Origin: CAIWAH01 sp964602595
GTDB lineage: Bacteria; Verrucomicrobiota; Verrucomicrobiia; Limisphaerales; UBA9464
Assembly: GCA_964602595.1 (NCBI GenBank)
Contig: CAZRRO010000004.1
Span: 124,001-188,000 of the forward strand
Direction of reading: 5' to 3'
DNA length: 64,000 bases
Shown: positions 39,458 to 47,643 of the stretch, one piece after another
Numbering within the stretch: the first letter of the stretch is position 1
Layout: each line of letters begins with the position of its first letter
Position numbers and translations under genes: made by a program
The notes under the pieces: model-generated
Database searches by the model: none
Told to the model about the DNA's origin: nothing
What the model saw: only the letters and a program-made list of their open reading frames with translations

Positions 39458-41392
39458 ATGCCTACTTCGAAAGAGAAGAAGACCGCTGCCAAGGTGCCCG
39501 CCAAGAAGGGGGCAGCTCCGGCTGCAGCCCCGGCCAAGGCTGTTGCCCCGAAAGTTGCCGCCCCCAAAGCCGCCCCCAAGGCAGAAGCTCCTTCGAAGAA
39601 GGCCAAGGTCGCCCCCGCCGCCCCGCCACGGCCCACAAGGACCGGTAAATCCGGTGCGCCCGCCGGAAAAGAGGCAGGTGGCCCGCCGACTGGTCCCGCG
39701 ACGCCAGGAGCCGCGGAAGGCATCGACGCCAGCACGGTGAGCGCGTTCAAGAGCTCGTCGGGCGCCGACCTGACGGAGAAAATCAAGGAACTCGTCCGGT
39801 TGGCCCAGGAGCAGGGCTACCTGACCTACGGCGACATCAACGACGCGTTGCCGGACAACTTGGTCACGGCCGAGGACCTCGACGAGATCTACATCAAGCT
39901 GCGCAACCTGGAGATCGACATCGTCGACCAGGCCGAAGTGGACCGGCCCAAGCCGGCCGAGCAGGAAGAGGAGCAACCCGACGACAAGGCCCGCCTCGAC
40001 ATCCTGGACGACCCGGTCCGGATGTATCTCAAGCAGATGGGCCAGGTGCCGCTGCTGACCCGCGAGCAGGAAGTCGAGATTTCCAAGCGCATCGAGGACA
40101 ACGAGAACGAGGTCAAGCGCATCATCTACAGCTTCGGTTTCTCCGGGAAGGAGCACATCGCGCTGGCCGAGAAGCTGATTTCCGAGCCGCCGAAGGAACG
40201 CTTCGACCGCGTGATCGTGGACAAGAAGATCGAGACCCGCGATGAGCACCTCAAGGCGCTCCGCAAGCTCGTGAAGGACGTCCGCGCCATCGACCAGCAG
40301 GTCGACGCCAAGTGGGCCGAGCTGAACGAGGCCGGCAGCGCGACCAAGCGGGAGAAGATCCTCGTCGAATACAAGAAGATCGACGAGAAGCTCCAGAAGT
40401 CGTTCCCGAAGTTCTACTACAAGCAGAAGGTCATCGAGGAAATGTGCCTCGTCGCGGACAACATCCACGACAAGTTCCACACCAGCCTCAACACCATCCA
40501 GCAGCTGCAGCCGCAGAAGAAGGCGGCGCCGGTCCAGGCGATCATCCATGCCGAGGAGCAGAAGTCCCGCGCCCTGGAGCAGTTCGTCCGCATGACCTGC
40601 CAGGAGTATTTGGACGCCTTCAAGAGCCTGAAGAGCTTCGAGCGCAAGGCGCTCCAGGCGAAGACCGAGATGGTGGAGGCCAACCTCCGCCTCGTGATCT
40701 CCATCGCGAAGAAATATACGAACCGCGGCCTGTCGTTCCTGGACCTGATCCAGGAGGGCAACATGGGCCTGATGAAGGCGGTCGAGAAGTTTGAGTATCG
40801 CCGCGGCTACAAGTTCTCCACCTACGCGACCTGGTGGATTCGCCAGGCGATCACCCGTTCCATCGCCGACCAGGCGCGCACGATCCGTATCCCGGTCCAC
40901 ATGATCGAGACGATCAACAAGCTGATGCGGGTGCAGAAGCAGTTGATCCAGGACTTCGGCCGCGAACCGACCCCCGAGGAAATCGCGGACGAGATGCAGA
41001 TGCCCGTGGACCGCGTCCGCGCCGTCCTCAAGATGGCGCAGCAGCCCATCTCCCTGCAGAGCCCGGTCGGCGACAGCGACGACACGAATTTCGGCGATTT
41101 CATCGAGGACAAGTCCGCGGAAAATCCGTCGGACATGACCAGCTACTCGCTGCTCAAGGAACGCTTGGCCGACGTGCTCGACTCGCTGACCGAACGCGAA
41201 CGCAAGGTGCTGGAACTCCGCTTCGGCCTGACCGACGGCTACAGCCGCACGCTCGAGGAGGTCGGCAAGCAGTTCAAGGTCACCCGCGAACGAATTCGTC
41301 AGATCGAGGCCAAGGCCCTTCGCAAGATGCGCCACCCCACCCGGCTCCGGCAGCTCCACGGCTTCCTCGAAGGCGAGGAAGCGCTGGTCTAG
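39458..41392 (+). CDS. rpoD: Primary sigma factor RpoD (sigma-70)
   Basis: The 644-residue product has all primary-sigma regions: 1.1 (LTEKIKELVRLAQEQGYLTYGD), 1.2 (DDPVRMYLKQMGQVPLLTREQE), 2 (RRGYKFSTYATWWIRQAIT, DQARTIRIPVHM), 3 (LIQDFGREPTPEEIADEMQM) and 4 (LRFGLTDGYSRTLEEVGKQF, VTRERIRQIEAKALRKMRHP). The first ~80 residues are an Ala/Lys/Pro-rich basic tail before region 1.1, unlike the compact start of most RpoD proteins. It directs RNA polymerase to housekeeping promoters. It has its own promoter, leader hairpin and a strong terminator. Confidence 0.98.
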   Translation: MPTSKEKKTAAKVPAKKGAAPAAAPAKAVAPKVAAPKAAPKAEAPSKKAKVAPAAPPRPTRTGKSGAPAGKEAGGPPTGPATPGAAEGIDASTVSAFKSSSGADLTEKIKELVRLAQEQGYLTYGDINDALPDNLVTAEDLDEIYIKLRNLEIDIVDQAEVDRPKPAEQEEEQPDDKARLDILDDPVRMYLKQMGQVPLLTREQEVEISKRIEDNENEVKRIIYSFGFSGKEHIALAEKLISEPPKERFDRVIVDKKIETRDEHLKALRKLVKDVRAIDQQVDAKWAELNEAGSATKREKILVEYKKIDEKLQKSFPKFYYKQKVIEEMCLVADNIHDKFHTSLNTIQQLQPQKKAAPVQAIIHAEEQKSRALEQFVRMTCQEYLDAFKSLKSFERKALQAKTEMVEANLRLVISIAKKYTNRGLSFLDLIQEGNMGLMKAVEKFEYRRGYKFSTYATWWIRQAITRSIADQARTIRIPVHMIETINKLMRVQKQLIQDFGREPTPEEIADEMQMPVDRVRAVLKMAQQPISLQSPVGDSDDTNFGDFIEDKSAENPSDMTSYSLLKERLADVLDSLTERERKVLELRFGLTDGYSRTLEEVGKQFKVTRERIRQIEAKALRKMRHPTRLRQLHGFLEGEEALV

Positions 41393-41404
41393 CCCGCCCG
41401 ATTC

Positions 41405-41430
41405 AAAGCCCCGCTTCGGCGGGGCTTTTT
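41405..41430 (+). terminator. Intrinsic terminator of rpoD
   Basis: A perfect 10-bp stem (AAAGCCCCGC, 41405-41414; GCGGGGCTTT, 41419-41428) with a TTCG tetraloop is followed by further T residues. It lies 13 bases after the rpoD stop codon. Confidence 0.92.
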
Positions 41431-41494
41431 GCTGGGTGCCGGCCGGCGAATTGCAGTTGCGATGGCCCCACCCGGTCCACACCTTCCGCGGCAC

Positions 41495-42466
41495 ATGAAC
41501 GTCTTCGTCACCGGCGGCGCCGGTTACATCGGTTCCGTTTTCGTGGAGGAAGCCTGCAATGCCGGGCACCAGGTCACCGTTTTCGACAACCTCACCGAGG
41601 GTCACCGCTCCGCCGTCGATACCCGGGCCCGGTTCGTCCAAGGCGACCTCGCCGAAAGGGATCGGTTGGCCGACGCGGTCAGGGAGGCCGGAGCGGAAGC
41701 CGTCATTCACTTCGCCGCCAGCGCGCTCGTGGGCGAGTCCATGACCAACCCGTCGAAGTATTTCCGGAACAACGTCGCCAACGGCGTGAACCTGCTCGAC
41801 GCCGCCGTCGGCGCCGGCGTGAAGAAATTCGTCTTCAGCTCGACCTGCGCAACCTACGGACCGCCGGACCGGGTGCCGATGGATGAGACGCTGCCGCAAC
41901 GGCCGATCAATCCCTACGGCGAGTCCAAGCTCATGTTCGAGCAGGTGCTGAAGTGGTATCGCGAGGTGCACGGACTCGACTTCGTCGCCTTCCGCTACTT
42001 CAACGCGGCCGGGGCCAGCGCACAGTTCGGCGAACATCACCGGATTGAAACCCACCTCATCCCGAATGTCCTCAAGGTCGCCCTCGGCCAGAAGGATCAG
42101 GTGGATATCCTCGGCACCGACTACCCGACGCCCGACGGCACCTGCATCCGCGACTACATCCACATCGCCGACCTCGCGCAGGCCCATCTCCTGGCGCTCG
42201 CGCCCGGCCAGAGCGGTTTCTTCAACCTCGGCAACGGCGAAGGGTTTTCCGTCCGCGAGGTCATCGCCACCTGCGAAAAGGTTTCCGGGAAGAAGATTCC
42301 AGCCGTCGAAAAACCTCGGCGCGCCGGTGATCCGGCGCGACTAATTGCCAGCGCCGGTAAAGCCCTCACGCAACTGGGCTGGAAACCCCGGTTTGCCCGG
42401 ATTGAGGACATCGTGGCAACCGCCTGGGCGTGGCACCTGAAGCATCCGACCGGTTACCGCGACTGA
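41495..42466 (+). CDS. galE: UDP-glucose 4-epimerase
   Basis: The 323-residue product starts at the ATG at 41495. The NAD-binding motif GGAGYIGS is at the N-terminus, the catalytic Ser is in FSSTCATYG, and the Tyr/Lys pair is in NPYGESK. FRYFNAAGA and the family-specific CIRDYIHIADLAQAH follow. It interconverts UDP-glucose and UDP-galactose for envelope polysaccharides. The gene is separated from rpoD by the terminator and is followed 23 bp later by the DUF3472 gene, so the two may be co-transcribed. An open frame to 41429 runs into the terminator and is not used. Confidence 0.95.
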   Translation: MNVFVTGGAGYIGSVFVEEACNAGHQVTVFDNLTEGHRSAVDTRARFVQGDLAERDRLADAVREAGAEAVIHFAASALVGESMTNPSKYFRNNVANGVNLLDAAVGAGVKKFVFSSTCATYGPPDRVPMDETLPQRPINPYGESKLMFEQVLKWYREVHGLDFVAFRYFNAAGASAQFGEHHRIETHLIPNVLKVALGQKDQVDILGTDYPTPDGTCIRDYIHIADLAQAHLLALAPGQSGFFNLGNGEGFSVREVIATCEKVSGKKIPAVEKPRRAGDPARLIASAGKALTQLGWKPRFARIEDIVATAWAWHLKHPTGYRD

Positions 42467-42489
42467 GCCCGGCCCCCGCCCCGATCCGC

Positions 42490-43335
42490 ATGAATCCCCT
42501 GCCCCTCCTTGCCGGCCTTTGCCTCGCGGCGACGACCATGGTCCAAGCCGCCGAGCCGGTTGAGTTCCGAGCCGCGCGTTCCGTGCATCTCGGCTACCCC
42601 GCCCCGGAGGGCGAACTGTTCTACACCGAGATGGCTGTCGAGCAGTCGGTCAATGGCAGCTACTTCATGGCCGCCGGCTGGAACACCGGCTACTTCGGCG
42701 TCCAGCAACTCGGTTCACCGACCAACAAGGTGGTCATCTTCTCGGTCTGGGACCCGACCACCGGTGACGATCCCAATTCCGTGAAGGGCGAAGACCGCGT
42801 GGAATTGCTCCACGAAGGCGAAGGCGTCCGCATCAAGCGCTTCGGCGGCGAAGGCACCGGCGGCCAATGCATGGCGCCGTTCGCCTGGAAGCTGGGCGAG
42901 ACCAACCGTTTTGCCCTCCGCGGCGAAGTGCAGGACCAGAAGACGGCCTACACCGCCTGGGTCTGGCGGCACGACCGGCAGGATTGGTGGAAGCTCGCCA
43001 CGTTCCGCACCCGGACCGGCGGCAAGCCCCTTTCGGGCTACTACTCCTTCGTCGAGGATTTCCGCCGGGACAAGAAGAGCGTCCACGAGACCCGCCGCGC
43101 CCGGTTCGGCAACGGTTGGCTCCGCACGACCAAGGGCGAGTGGGTGTCGCTGAACCGCGCCCGGTTCACCGCCTCGGGCGCCGAATGGGAATCCAAGGAC
43201 AACATCGACGCCGGCCTCGCCGACGGCTGGTTCTACCTGTCCACCGGCGGCGCCATCACGAAGTCCCGGGAGTTGCGCTCGCTGATGGAACTGCCGCCGC
43301 CCGTGGCCCTGCCTGACCTCGGCCCCGCGAAGTAA
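42490..43335 (+). CDS. Secreted DUF3472 protein
   Basis: The 281-residue product has a signal peptide (MNPLPLLAGLCLAATTMVQA). The body matches DUF3472: YFMAAGWNTGYFGVQQL, VIFSVWDP, GEGTGGQCMAPFAW, YTAWVWRHDRQDWWKLATF, SGYYSFVEDF and RRARFGNGWL. It is beta-rich, and family members often carry an extra carbohydrate-binding domain that is absent here. It is exported, and the function is unknown. It lies between galE and dinG on the same strand. Confidence 0.85.
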   Translation: MNPLPLLAGLCLAATTMVQAAEPVEFRAARSVHLGYPAPEGELFYTEMAVEQSVNGSYFMAAGWNTGYFGVQQLGSPTNKVVIFSVWDPTTGDDPNSVKGEDRVELLHEGEGVRIKRFGGEGTGGQCMAPFAWKLGETNRFALRGEVQDQKTAYTAWVWRHDRQDWWKLATFRTRTGGKPLSGYYSFVEDFRRDKKSVHETRRARFGNGWLRTTKGEWVSLNRARFTASGAEWESKDNIDAGLADGWFYLSTGGAITKSRELRSLMELPPPVALPDLGPAK

Positions 43336-43389
43336 GCCCAGCCGGGAACCGCCGACGCCGGCCCAGCCCCATTTCCCCGACCTCCCGTC

Positions 43390-43418
43390 TTGGCCCCGGG
43401 ACCGCTTCCCCGTTTACT
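43390..43418 (+). promoter_or_regulatory. Putative dinG promoter, leaderless type
   Basis: TTGGCC (43390-43395), a 17-bp spacer and TTTACT (43413-43418) end seven bases before a GTG at 43426. The TTG at 43390 would otherwise be read as the start codon. Confidence 0.5.
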
Positions 43419-43425
43419 CCGCCCC

Positions 43426-45597
43426 GTGATTTCGCTGGCCGAAGATGCCGCCGCCCCCGCCGACCTCGTCCGGCAGGTGGCGGAGATCTTTTCCACCACC
43501 GGCGTCTTCTCGCAGGCGAAGAACTTCGAGTTCCGCCCCCAGCAGCAGGAGATGGCGGTCGCGGTCGCCCGGGCGTTGGTGGACCAGGAACACCTGCTCG
43601 TCGAGGCCGGCACGGGCGTCGGAAAGAGCTTTGCCTACCTCGTGCCGGCAATCCTGTTCGCCGTCGCCAAGAAGAAGAAAGCGATCATCTGCACGCACAC
43701 GATCAACCTCCAGGAGCAGCTCGTGGAAAAGGATCTGCCGCTGCTCGCCCGGGTGCTGCCGGTGTCCTTCGAATATACGATGCTCAAGGGTCGGCAAAAC
43801 TACCTCTGCACCCGCCGGCTCCAGAAGGCCATGCAGCAGGCCGACTCGCTGTTCACCTCGCCTGAGGTCGCGGAGCTCAAGCGGATCTGGGAGTGGGCGC
43901 AGGAGACGACCGACGGTTCGCTCAGTGACTTCGGTGAGGAACCCGATCCCAAGGTCTGGGAACACGTCTGCTCCGAACGCGGCCTCTGCACGCCCAAGAA
44001 ATGCGGTGCCGCCAGTGACCTCGCGAAGGCCGGGCACCTCTGCTTCTTCCAGCGTGCGCGCCAACGTATCCTGAGCGCCGACGTGTTGGTGCTGAACCAC
44101 ACCCTGTTCTTCACCCTGCTGAACGGCATGGACGAGGAACAGGAAGGCGGCGTCCTGTTCAAGAACGACTTCGTCATCTTCGACGAGGCGCACACGGTCG
44201 AGCAGGTCGCGGCCCGGCACATCGGCGTCAGCGTCAGCAGCGGCGGCGTGCGTTACGCGCTGCAGCGACTCTGGAATCCGCGCACCGAGAAGGGCCTGCT
44301 CTCGGTCCTGCGCAAGGGCGACTCCGTGAAGGCCGTCGCCGACGTCCTGCGGCAGAGCGACGACTTCTTCGTCAAGGTCGAGGATGCCTGCGAGAAGCTC
44401 GCCCAGGCCGGAACGCCGGAGTCCGGTGACCGGGTGGCCGACGACTCAATCCGCAGCCCGAAACCCGAAACCCGCGCCTGGAAAGAGCTGCGCATCCGCC
44501 GACCAGACCTGGTGGAGGACAACGTCACGCTCGCCCTCCAACGCTTGCGGGAACAGATCACCGAACTCGTCGGCGCCACCGAGGACAAGGAAACCGGCGA
44601 GGATCTGCTCGAGTGCAATCGCCGGCTCGGCGAACTGCGGCTCGCGGTGCAAACCTTCCTCCGCCAGGAAGCCGAGGAGCACGTCTATTGGGTCGAGCGC
44701 GGCGGCCGCACGCAGCGTAATCTCACCCTCAACGCCGCGCCGGTCGATGTCGCCGACTACCTGCGCGAACGCCTTTTCGGCAAACAGACCAGCGTGGTGA
44801 TGACCAGCGCGACGCTCGCGGTGAAGGCCGCGGCCGACGGCCCCTCGGGCAGTTCCGGCGGCGAGGACGCCACTGCTTCGAACCGGCTCCCGCGGACCGA
44901 CGCCCGGAGTCCGGGGCGCGCCTCCCCGCTCGACTACGTCGCCAAGCGAGTCGGCGGCGAACGCGCGGGCAAACTCCAGGTCGGCTCACCGTTCGATTAT
45001 CAGCGGCAGATGCGGATCTTCGTCGCCGGCAAGATGCCGGACCCGCGCGACGCCGGCTACGAGGACGCGCTGGTTCACTGGATTGAGCACTTCGTGAAGC
45101 AGACTCACGGCAAGGCCTTCGTGCTCTTCACCAACACCCGCCTGATGCAGCAGGTCGCCGGCCGCATGGAACGCTTCTTCGCCCGCCTCGGGCTCGAATG
45201 TTACGTGCAGGGCACCGGCACGCCGCGCTCGGCCATGCTGGAGAAGTTCAAGGAGAACGTGGACTCGGTCCTCTTCGGCACCGATTCCTTCTGGCAAGGC
45301 GTGGACGTTCCCGGCGAAGCCCTAAGCAACGTCATCATCACGCGCCTACCGTTCGCGGTGCCCGACCACCCGCTGGTCGAGGCCCGGCTGGAACGCATCG
45401 AGGCCCGCGGCGGCAACGCCTTCTTCGAGTTCAGCCTGCCCGAGGCCGTGCTCAAGTTCCGCCAGGGCGTCGGCCGGCTCATCCGCACCGCGAGCGATTC
45501 CGGCATCGTCGTGGTGCTCGACAACCGCGTGCTCACCAAGCGCTACGGCCAACAGTTCCTCGACGCGATCCCGAAGTGCCCGATGGAAGTGGTGTGA
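43426..45597 (+). CDS. dinG: DinG-type ATP-dependent DNA helicase with Fe-S cluster
   Basis: The 723-residue product is read from the GTG at 43426. Walker A is EAGTGVGKSFAYLVP. An iron-sulfur domain has four cysteines (NYLCTRR, CSERGLC, KKCGAASDL, GHLCFF). The DEAH box is VIFDEAH, and the helicase C-terminal motifs are FVLFTNTRLMQQVA, GTDSFWQGVDVPG and GVGRLIRT. It is an XPD-like superfamily 2 helicase unwinding 5'-3', for R-loop or replication-transcription conflict repair. A ~60-residue low-complexity insertion (about 480-540, Gly/Ser then Arg/Pro) lies before the second RecA domain. An in-frame TTG at 43390 is part of the proposed -35 element. Confidence 0.93.
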   Translation: MISLAEDAAAPADLVRQVAEIFSTTGVFSQAKNFEFRPQQQEMAVAVARALVDQEHLLVEAGTGVGKSFAYLVPAILFAVAKKKKAIICTHTINLQEQLVEKDLPLLARVLPVSFEYTMLKGRQNYLCTRRLQKAMQQADSLFTSPEVAELKRIWEWAQETTDGSLSDFGEEPDPKVWEHVCSERGLCTPKKCGAASDLAKAGHLCFFQRARQRILSADVLVLNHTLFFTLLNGMDEEQEGGVLFKNDFVIFDEAHTVEQVAARHIGVSVSSGGVRYALQRLWNPRTEKGLLSVLRKGDSVKAVADVLRQSDDFFVKVEDACEKLAQAGTPESGDRVADDSIRSPKPETRAWKELRIRRPDLVEDNVTLALQRLREQITELVGATEDKETGEDLLECNRRLGELRLAVQTFLRQEAEEHVYWVERGGRTQRNLTLNAAPVDVADYLRERLFGKQTSVVMTSATLAVKAAADGPSGSSGGEDATASNRLPRTDARSPGRASPLDYVAKRVGGERAGKLQVGSPFDYQRQMRIFVAGKMPDPRDAGYEDALVHWIEHFVKQTHGKAFVLFTNTRLMQQVAGRMERFFARLGLECYVQGTGTPRSAMLEKFKENVDSVLFGTDSFWQGVDVPGEALSNVIITRLPFAVPDHPLVEARLERIEARGGNAFFEFSLPEAVLKFRQGVGRLIRTASDSGIVVVLDNRVLTKRYGQQFLDAIPKCPMEVV

Positions 45598-45619
45598 ATC
45601 CGGGCGATCCCAAACGTTG

Positions 45620-45647
45620 GTAGGACGGCCTGCCCCACCTGTCCTAC
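45620..45647. repeat. Hairpin between dinG and the exonuclease gene
   Basis: GTAGGAC (45620-45626) pairs perfectly with GTCCTAC (45641-45647) across a 14-base loop, between two convergent genes and overlapping the stop codon of the minus-strand gene. No T-tract is present. It may act as a shared 3' end structure. Confidence 0.45.
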
Positions 45648-46186
45648 TGAGCCTTCCAATCCACGCCCACGCTCAGCACGGCCCCGAAGCGGTTCTTGTA
45701 GAACAGTTGCCGGTGCTGCACGCCAAACTCGTGGACCAACTTGGTCAGCTTCACGTCAAAGCAGCAGTATTCGGCGATCTCCAGCATCTTCCCCTGCTTG
45801 AACCATTCCAACGCCTGCAAGCCCTCGCTGGTCTTGCCCAGGCCGAATGTCGCCTCGGCAATCGCGTCGAGGCCCAGCCGGTGGCCGAGCTTTTCCTTGA
45901 GATCGATCAGCATGTCGAGTGACGGCAACTGGGTGAGGTCCATCACCGTGTAGCCGTGCAGCACCTCGAAGTCGAAGCGCAGGTGGTTGAAGCCCACCAC
46001 GAGGTCCGCCCGCTGCAGTTCCCGGAGCAGTTCGTTGACCTCCGGTTCGCCGTAGATCCGGTAACCGCCGCGCGCCGTCGAATAGGTCACGCCGAGGCTC
46101 ATCTTCATGTCGCGGATCTTGTCCCAGCCGCCGACTTCCTCGGCGGACTTCTGCGTTTCCAGGTCGAAATAGACGATGTTCTTCAC
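45644..46186 (-). CDS. DEDD-family 3'-5' exonuclease (RNase H-like fold)
   Basis: The 180-residue product has a GTG start. It has the three Exo motifs of the DEDD superfamily: ExoI YFDLETQ (residues 6-12), ExoII FNHLRFDFEVL (about 67-77), and ExoIII YCCFDVKLT near residue 141 with the closing Asp. It resembles the stand-alone RNase H-like domain seen in YprB-type proteins. It should act on DNA or RNA 3' ends in the cytoplasm. It is convergent with the helicase gene, with 46 bp between the stops. In some bacteria DinG carries a fused exonuclease domain, and here the two activities are on neighbouring genes. Confidence 0.83.
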   Translation of the reverse strand: MKNIVYFDLETQKSAEEVGGWDKIRDMKMSLGVTYSTARGGYRIYGEPEVNELLRELQRADLVVGFNHLRFDFEVLHGYTVMDLTQLPSLDMLIDLKEKLGHRLGLDAIAEATFGLGKTSEGLQALEWFKQGKMLEIAEYCCFDVKLTKLVHEFGVQHRQLFYKNRFGAVLSVGVDWKAQ

Positions 46187-46244
46187 GGCGACGCGGGGAC
46201 TGTGCGGACAAGCCGACGGGGCAACAAGCCCGTTGCGGGCGGGA

Positions 46245-47531
46245 TCAATCCGCGGGCTTTTCGCGTTCCGCCGCGCGCTCCTTTTGAATCTCCTGGATCG
46301 CCTTCACTGTGAACAGGCCCACCGGTTCGCCGTCCCGCAGGAACATCCAGTCGTTGAGTTCCGGCACCTGAACGGTCACGGGCGAACCTTCCCGCAGATC
46401 GCCCAGGTCCACCGGCTCGTTGCCCAGGGTGCCGGCGATGTCCTCGCCCGCCACCGACTCCACTTGCACCCAGATGAACTCCGTATTGCCGCCGGCGGTG
46501 ACCGGCGCCTTCACGCTGAAACTCTCGCCGGCCTTCGCGTCAAACGCGGCGACAAACTCCGGCCAGCGAGTCCGCGCCTCCGTCACGGCGGCCAACATGC
46601 GCGGATCGTCCTCCGGCACGTTGATCACCGGGACCTGCGTCGGCTCGGCGAAGACATCCGCCACGTCGCCCGCGCGCAGCTTGGCCTCCAGCTCGTCATC
46701 CCACGGATTGAAGCGGTTGGTGGCCGGCTGGAAGACCGCCTGGCAATCGGGCCCGGCGAGTTCGGCGATGAAACGCGCAATGGCCGGATAGGCGGACTCC
46801 CGCGGCGCCTGGTCGTCGCTGAGCCGCATCAGGTCCACGGCCAGCCAGCCTCGGTTGTCCTCGATGACTTTGCGCAGGCGGAGTTCGTCAACTTCCTCGG
46901 CCAGCTTCGCCGGATCGTCGAAGTAGGGCCGGTCGTGGTTGTGGACGATGAAGAATCCTTCCGGGGCCGACACCATGAAGATCGGCGACTGGCCGCCCAC
47001 CCAGGGTCCGGGAGGGTCATCCTGCGGCTCCGAATCGGCGCTGAGCGACTTGAACGGCGTCGCCCAGACCAACTCGGCATAACGGGCGACCAAGTTCGCT
47101 TCCAGATGCCTCGGCCGCCGCAACAGCAGCACCAGGGAGACCATCGGGCCGTCCGGCTCGGCGTTGGGATCCGACTCGGCCAACGCCCGGGGCGAAAAGT
47201 GGCGCAGCACATCCCACGAATGCCAGAGCAACGCCACCGGCCCCAGCACCCGCCAAAACGTGAAGCCATCCGTAAAGAGTTTTCCCACCGCCAGGCCGGC
47301 TAGGCCCGCGACGACGCCAGTCACGGGCCAACGGGCCCAGCCCCGCCGGCACCAGAGCAAACCGCCGCCGGCCGTGAGGATCACGCCCGCCAGCGCCACC
47401 GCCGGGCGCGGGTAGTCCAGCCCGCGCGGCCACCACGGACTCGCCATCGCCAGCAACAGCAGGCCGAACACGACGGTCAGGGCGGCGTCAAACGTGCGTT
47501 CACCGCCGGGCGGGGAAAACTTGGAGGCCAT
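46245..47531 (-). CDS. Membrane protein with C-terminal DUF2314 domain
   Basis: The 428-residue product starts at the ATG at 47531. Three or four helices come first (ALTVVFGLLLLAMASPWW, AVALAGVILTAGGGLLW, VTGVVAGLAGLAVGKL). A long cytoplasmic part follows. The last ~110 residues match DUF2314: AGESFSVKAPV, EFIWVQVESVAGEDIAGTL, EPVDLGDLREGSPVTV and DWMFLRDGEPVGLFT. The middle (VSLVLLLRRPRHLEANLVA, HNHDRPYFDDP) resembles no family I know. The function is unknown. It is divergent from the 1728-residue gene, and AAGCCT ends five bases before the ATG. Confidence 0.8.
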   Translation of the reverse strand: MASKFSPPGGERTFDAALTVVFGLLLLAMASPWWPRGLDYPRPAVALAGVILTAGGGLLWCRRGWARWPVTGVVAGLAGLAVGKLFTDGFTFWRVLGPVALLWHSWDVLRHFSPRALAESDPNAEPDGPMVSLVLLLRRPRHLEANLVARYAELVWATPFKSLSADSEPQDDPPGPWVGGQSPIFMVSAPEGFFIVHNHDRPYFDDPAKLAEEVDELRLRKVIEDNRGWLAVDLMRLSDDQAPRESAYPAIARFIAELAGPDCQAVFQPATNRFNPWDDELEAKLRAGDVADVFAEPTQVPVINVPEDDPRMLAAVTEARTRWPEFVAAFDAKAGESFSVKAPVTAGGNTEFIWVQVESVAGEDIAGTLGNEPVDLGDLREGSPVTVQVPELNDWMFLRDGEPVGLFTVKAIQEIQKERAAEREKPAD

Positions 47532-47536
47532 GGGCG

Positions 47537-47565
47537 AGGCTTGAAGTTCGGTCGCCCGCCGGCAA
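47537..47565 (-). promoter_or_regulatory. Putative promoter of the DUF2314 gene, leaderless type
   Basis: On the minus strand TTGCCG (47560-47565), 17 bp and AAGCCT (47537-47542) end five bases before the ATG. Confidence 0.35.
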
Positions 47566-47608
47566 GCAGAACCCAGCCCAAGGCGCGGCCACCGCCCGAA
47601 GCGGTGAC

Positions 47609-47637
47609 TGACCCGCGGCCCACGGCCTGATAGGCTG
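47609..47637 (+). promoter_or_regulatory. Putative promoter of the 1728-residue protein gene, leaderless type
   Basis: CTGACC (47609-47614), a 17-bp spacer and TAGGCT (47632-47637) end six bases before the ATG at 47644. Confidence 0.4.
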
Positions 47638-47643
47638 CTCTCC

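Noticed and set aside
41429..41494. An upstream start for galE giving 345 residues
   Set aside because: The extension would be translated from the rpoD terminator stem, and the family begins MNVFVTGGAGYIG at 41495.
45029..45045. Another REP-like GCCGGCAAGATGCCGG hairpin
   Set aside because: It lies inside dinG, encodes an ordinary AGKMP stretch in a conserved region and lacks the CACTTT flank.
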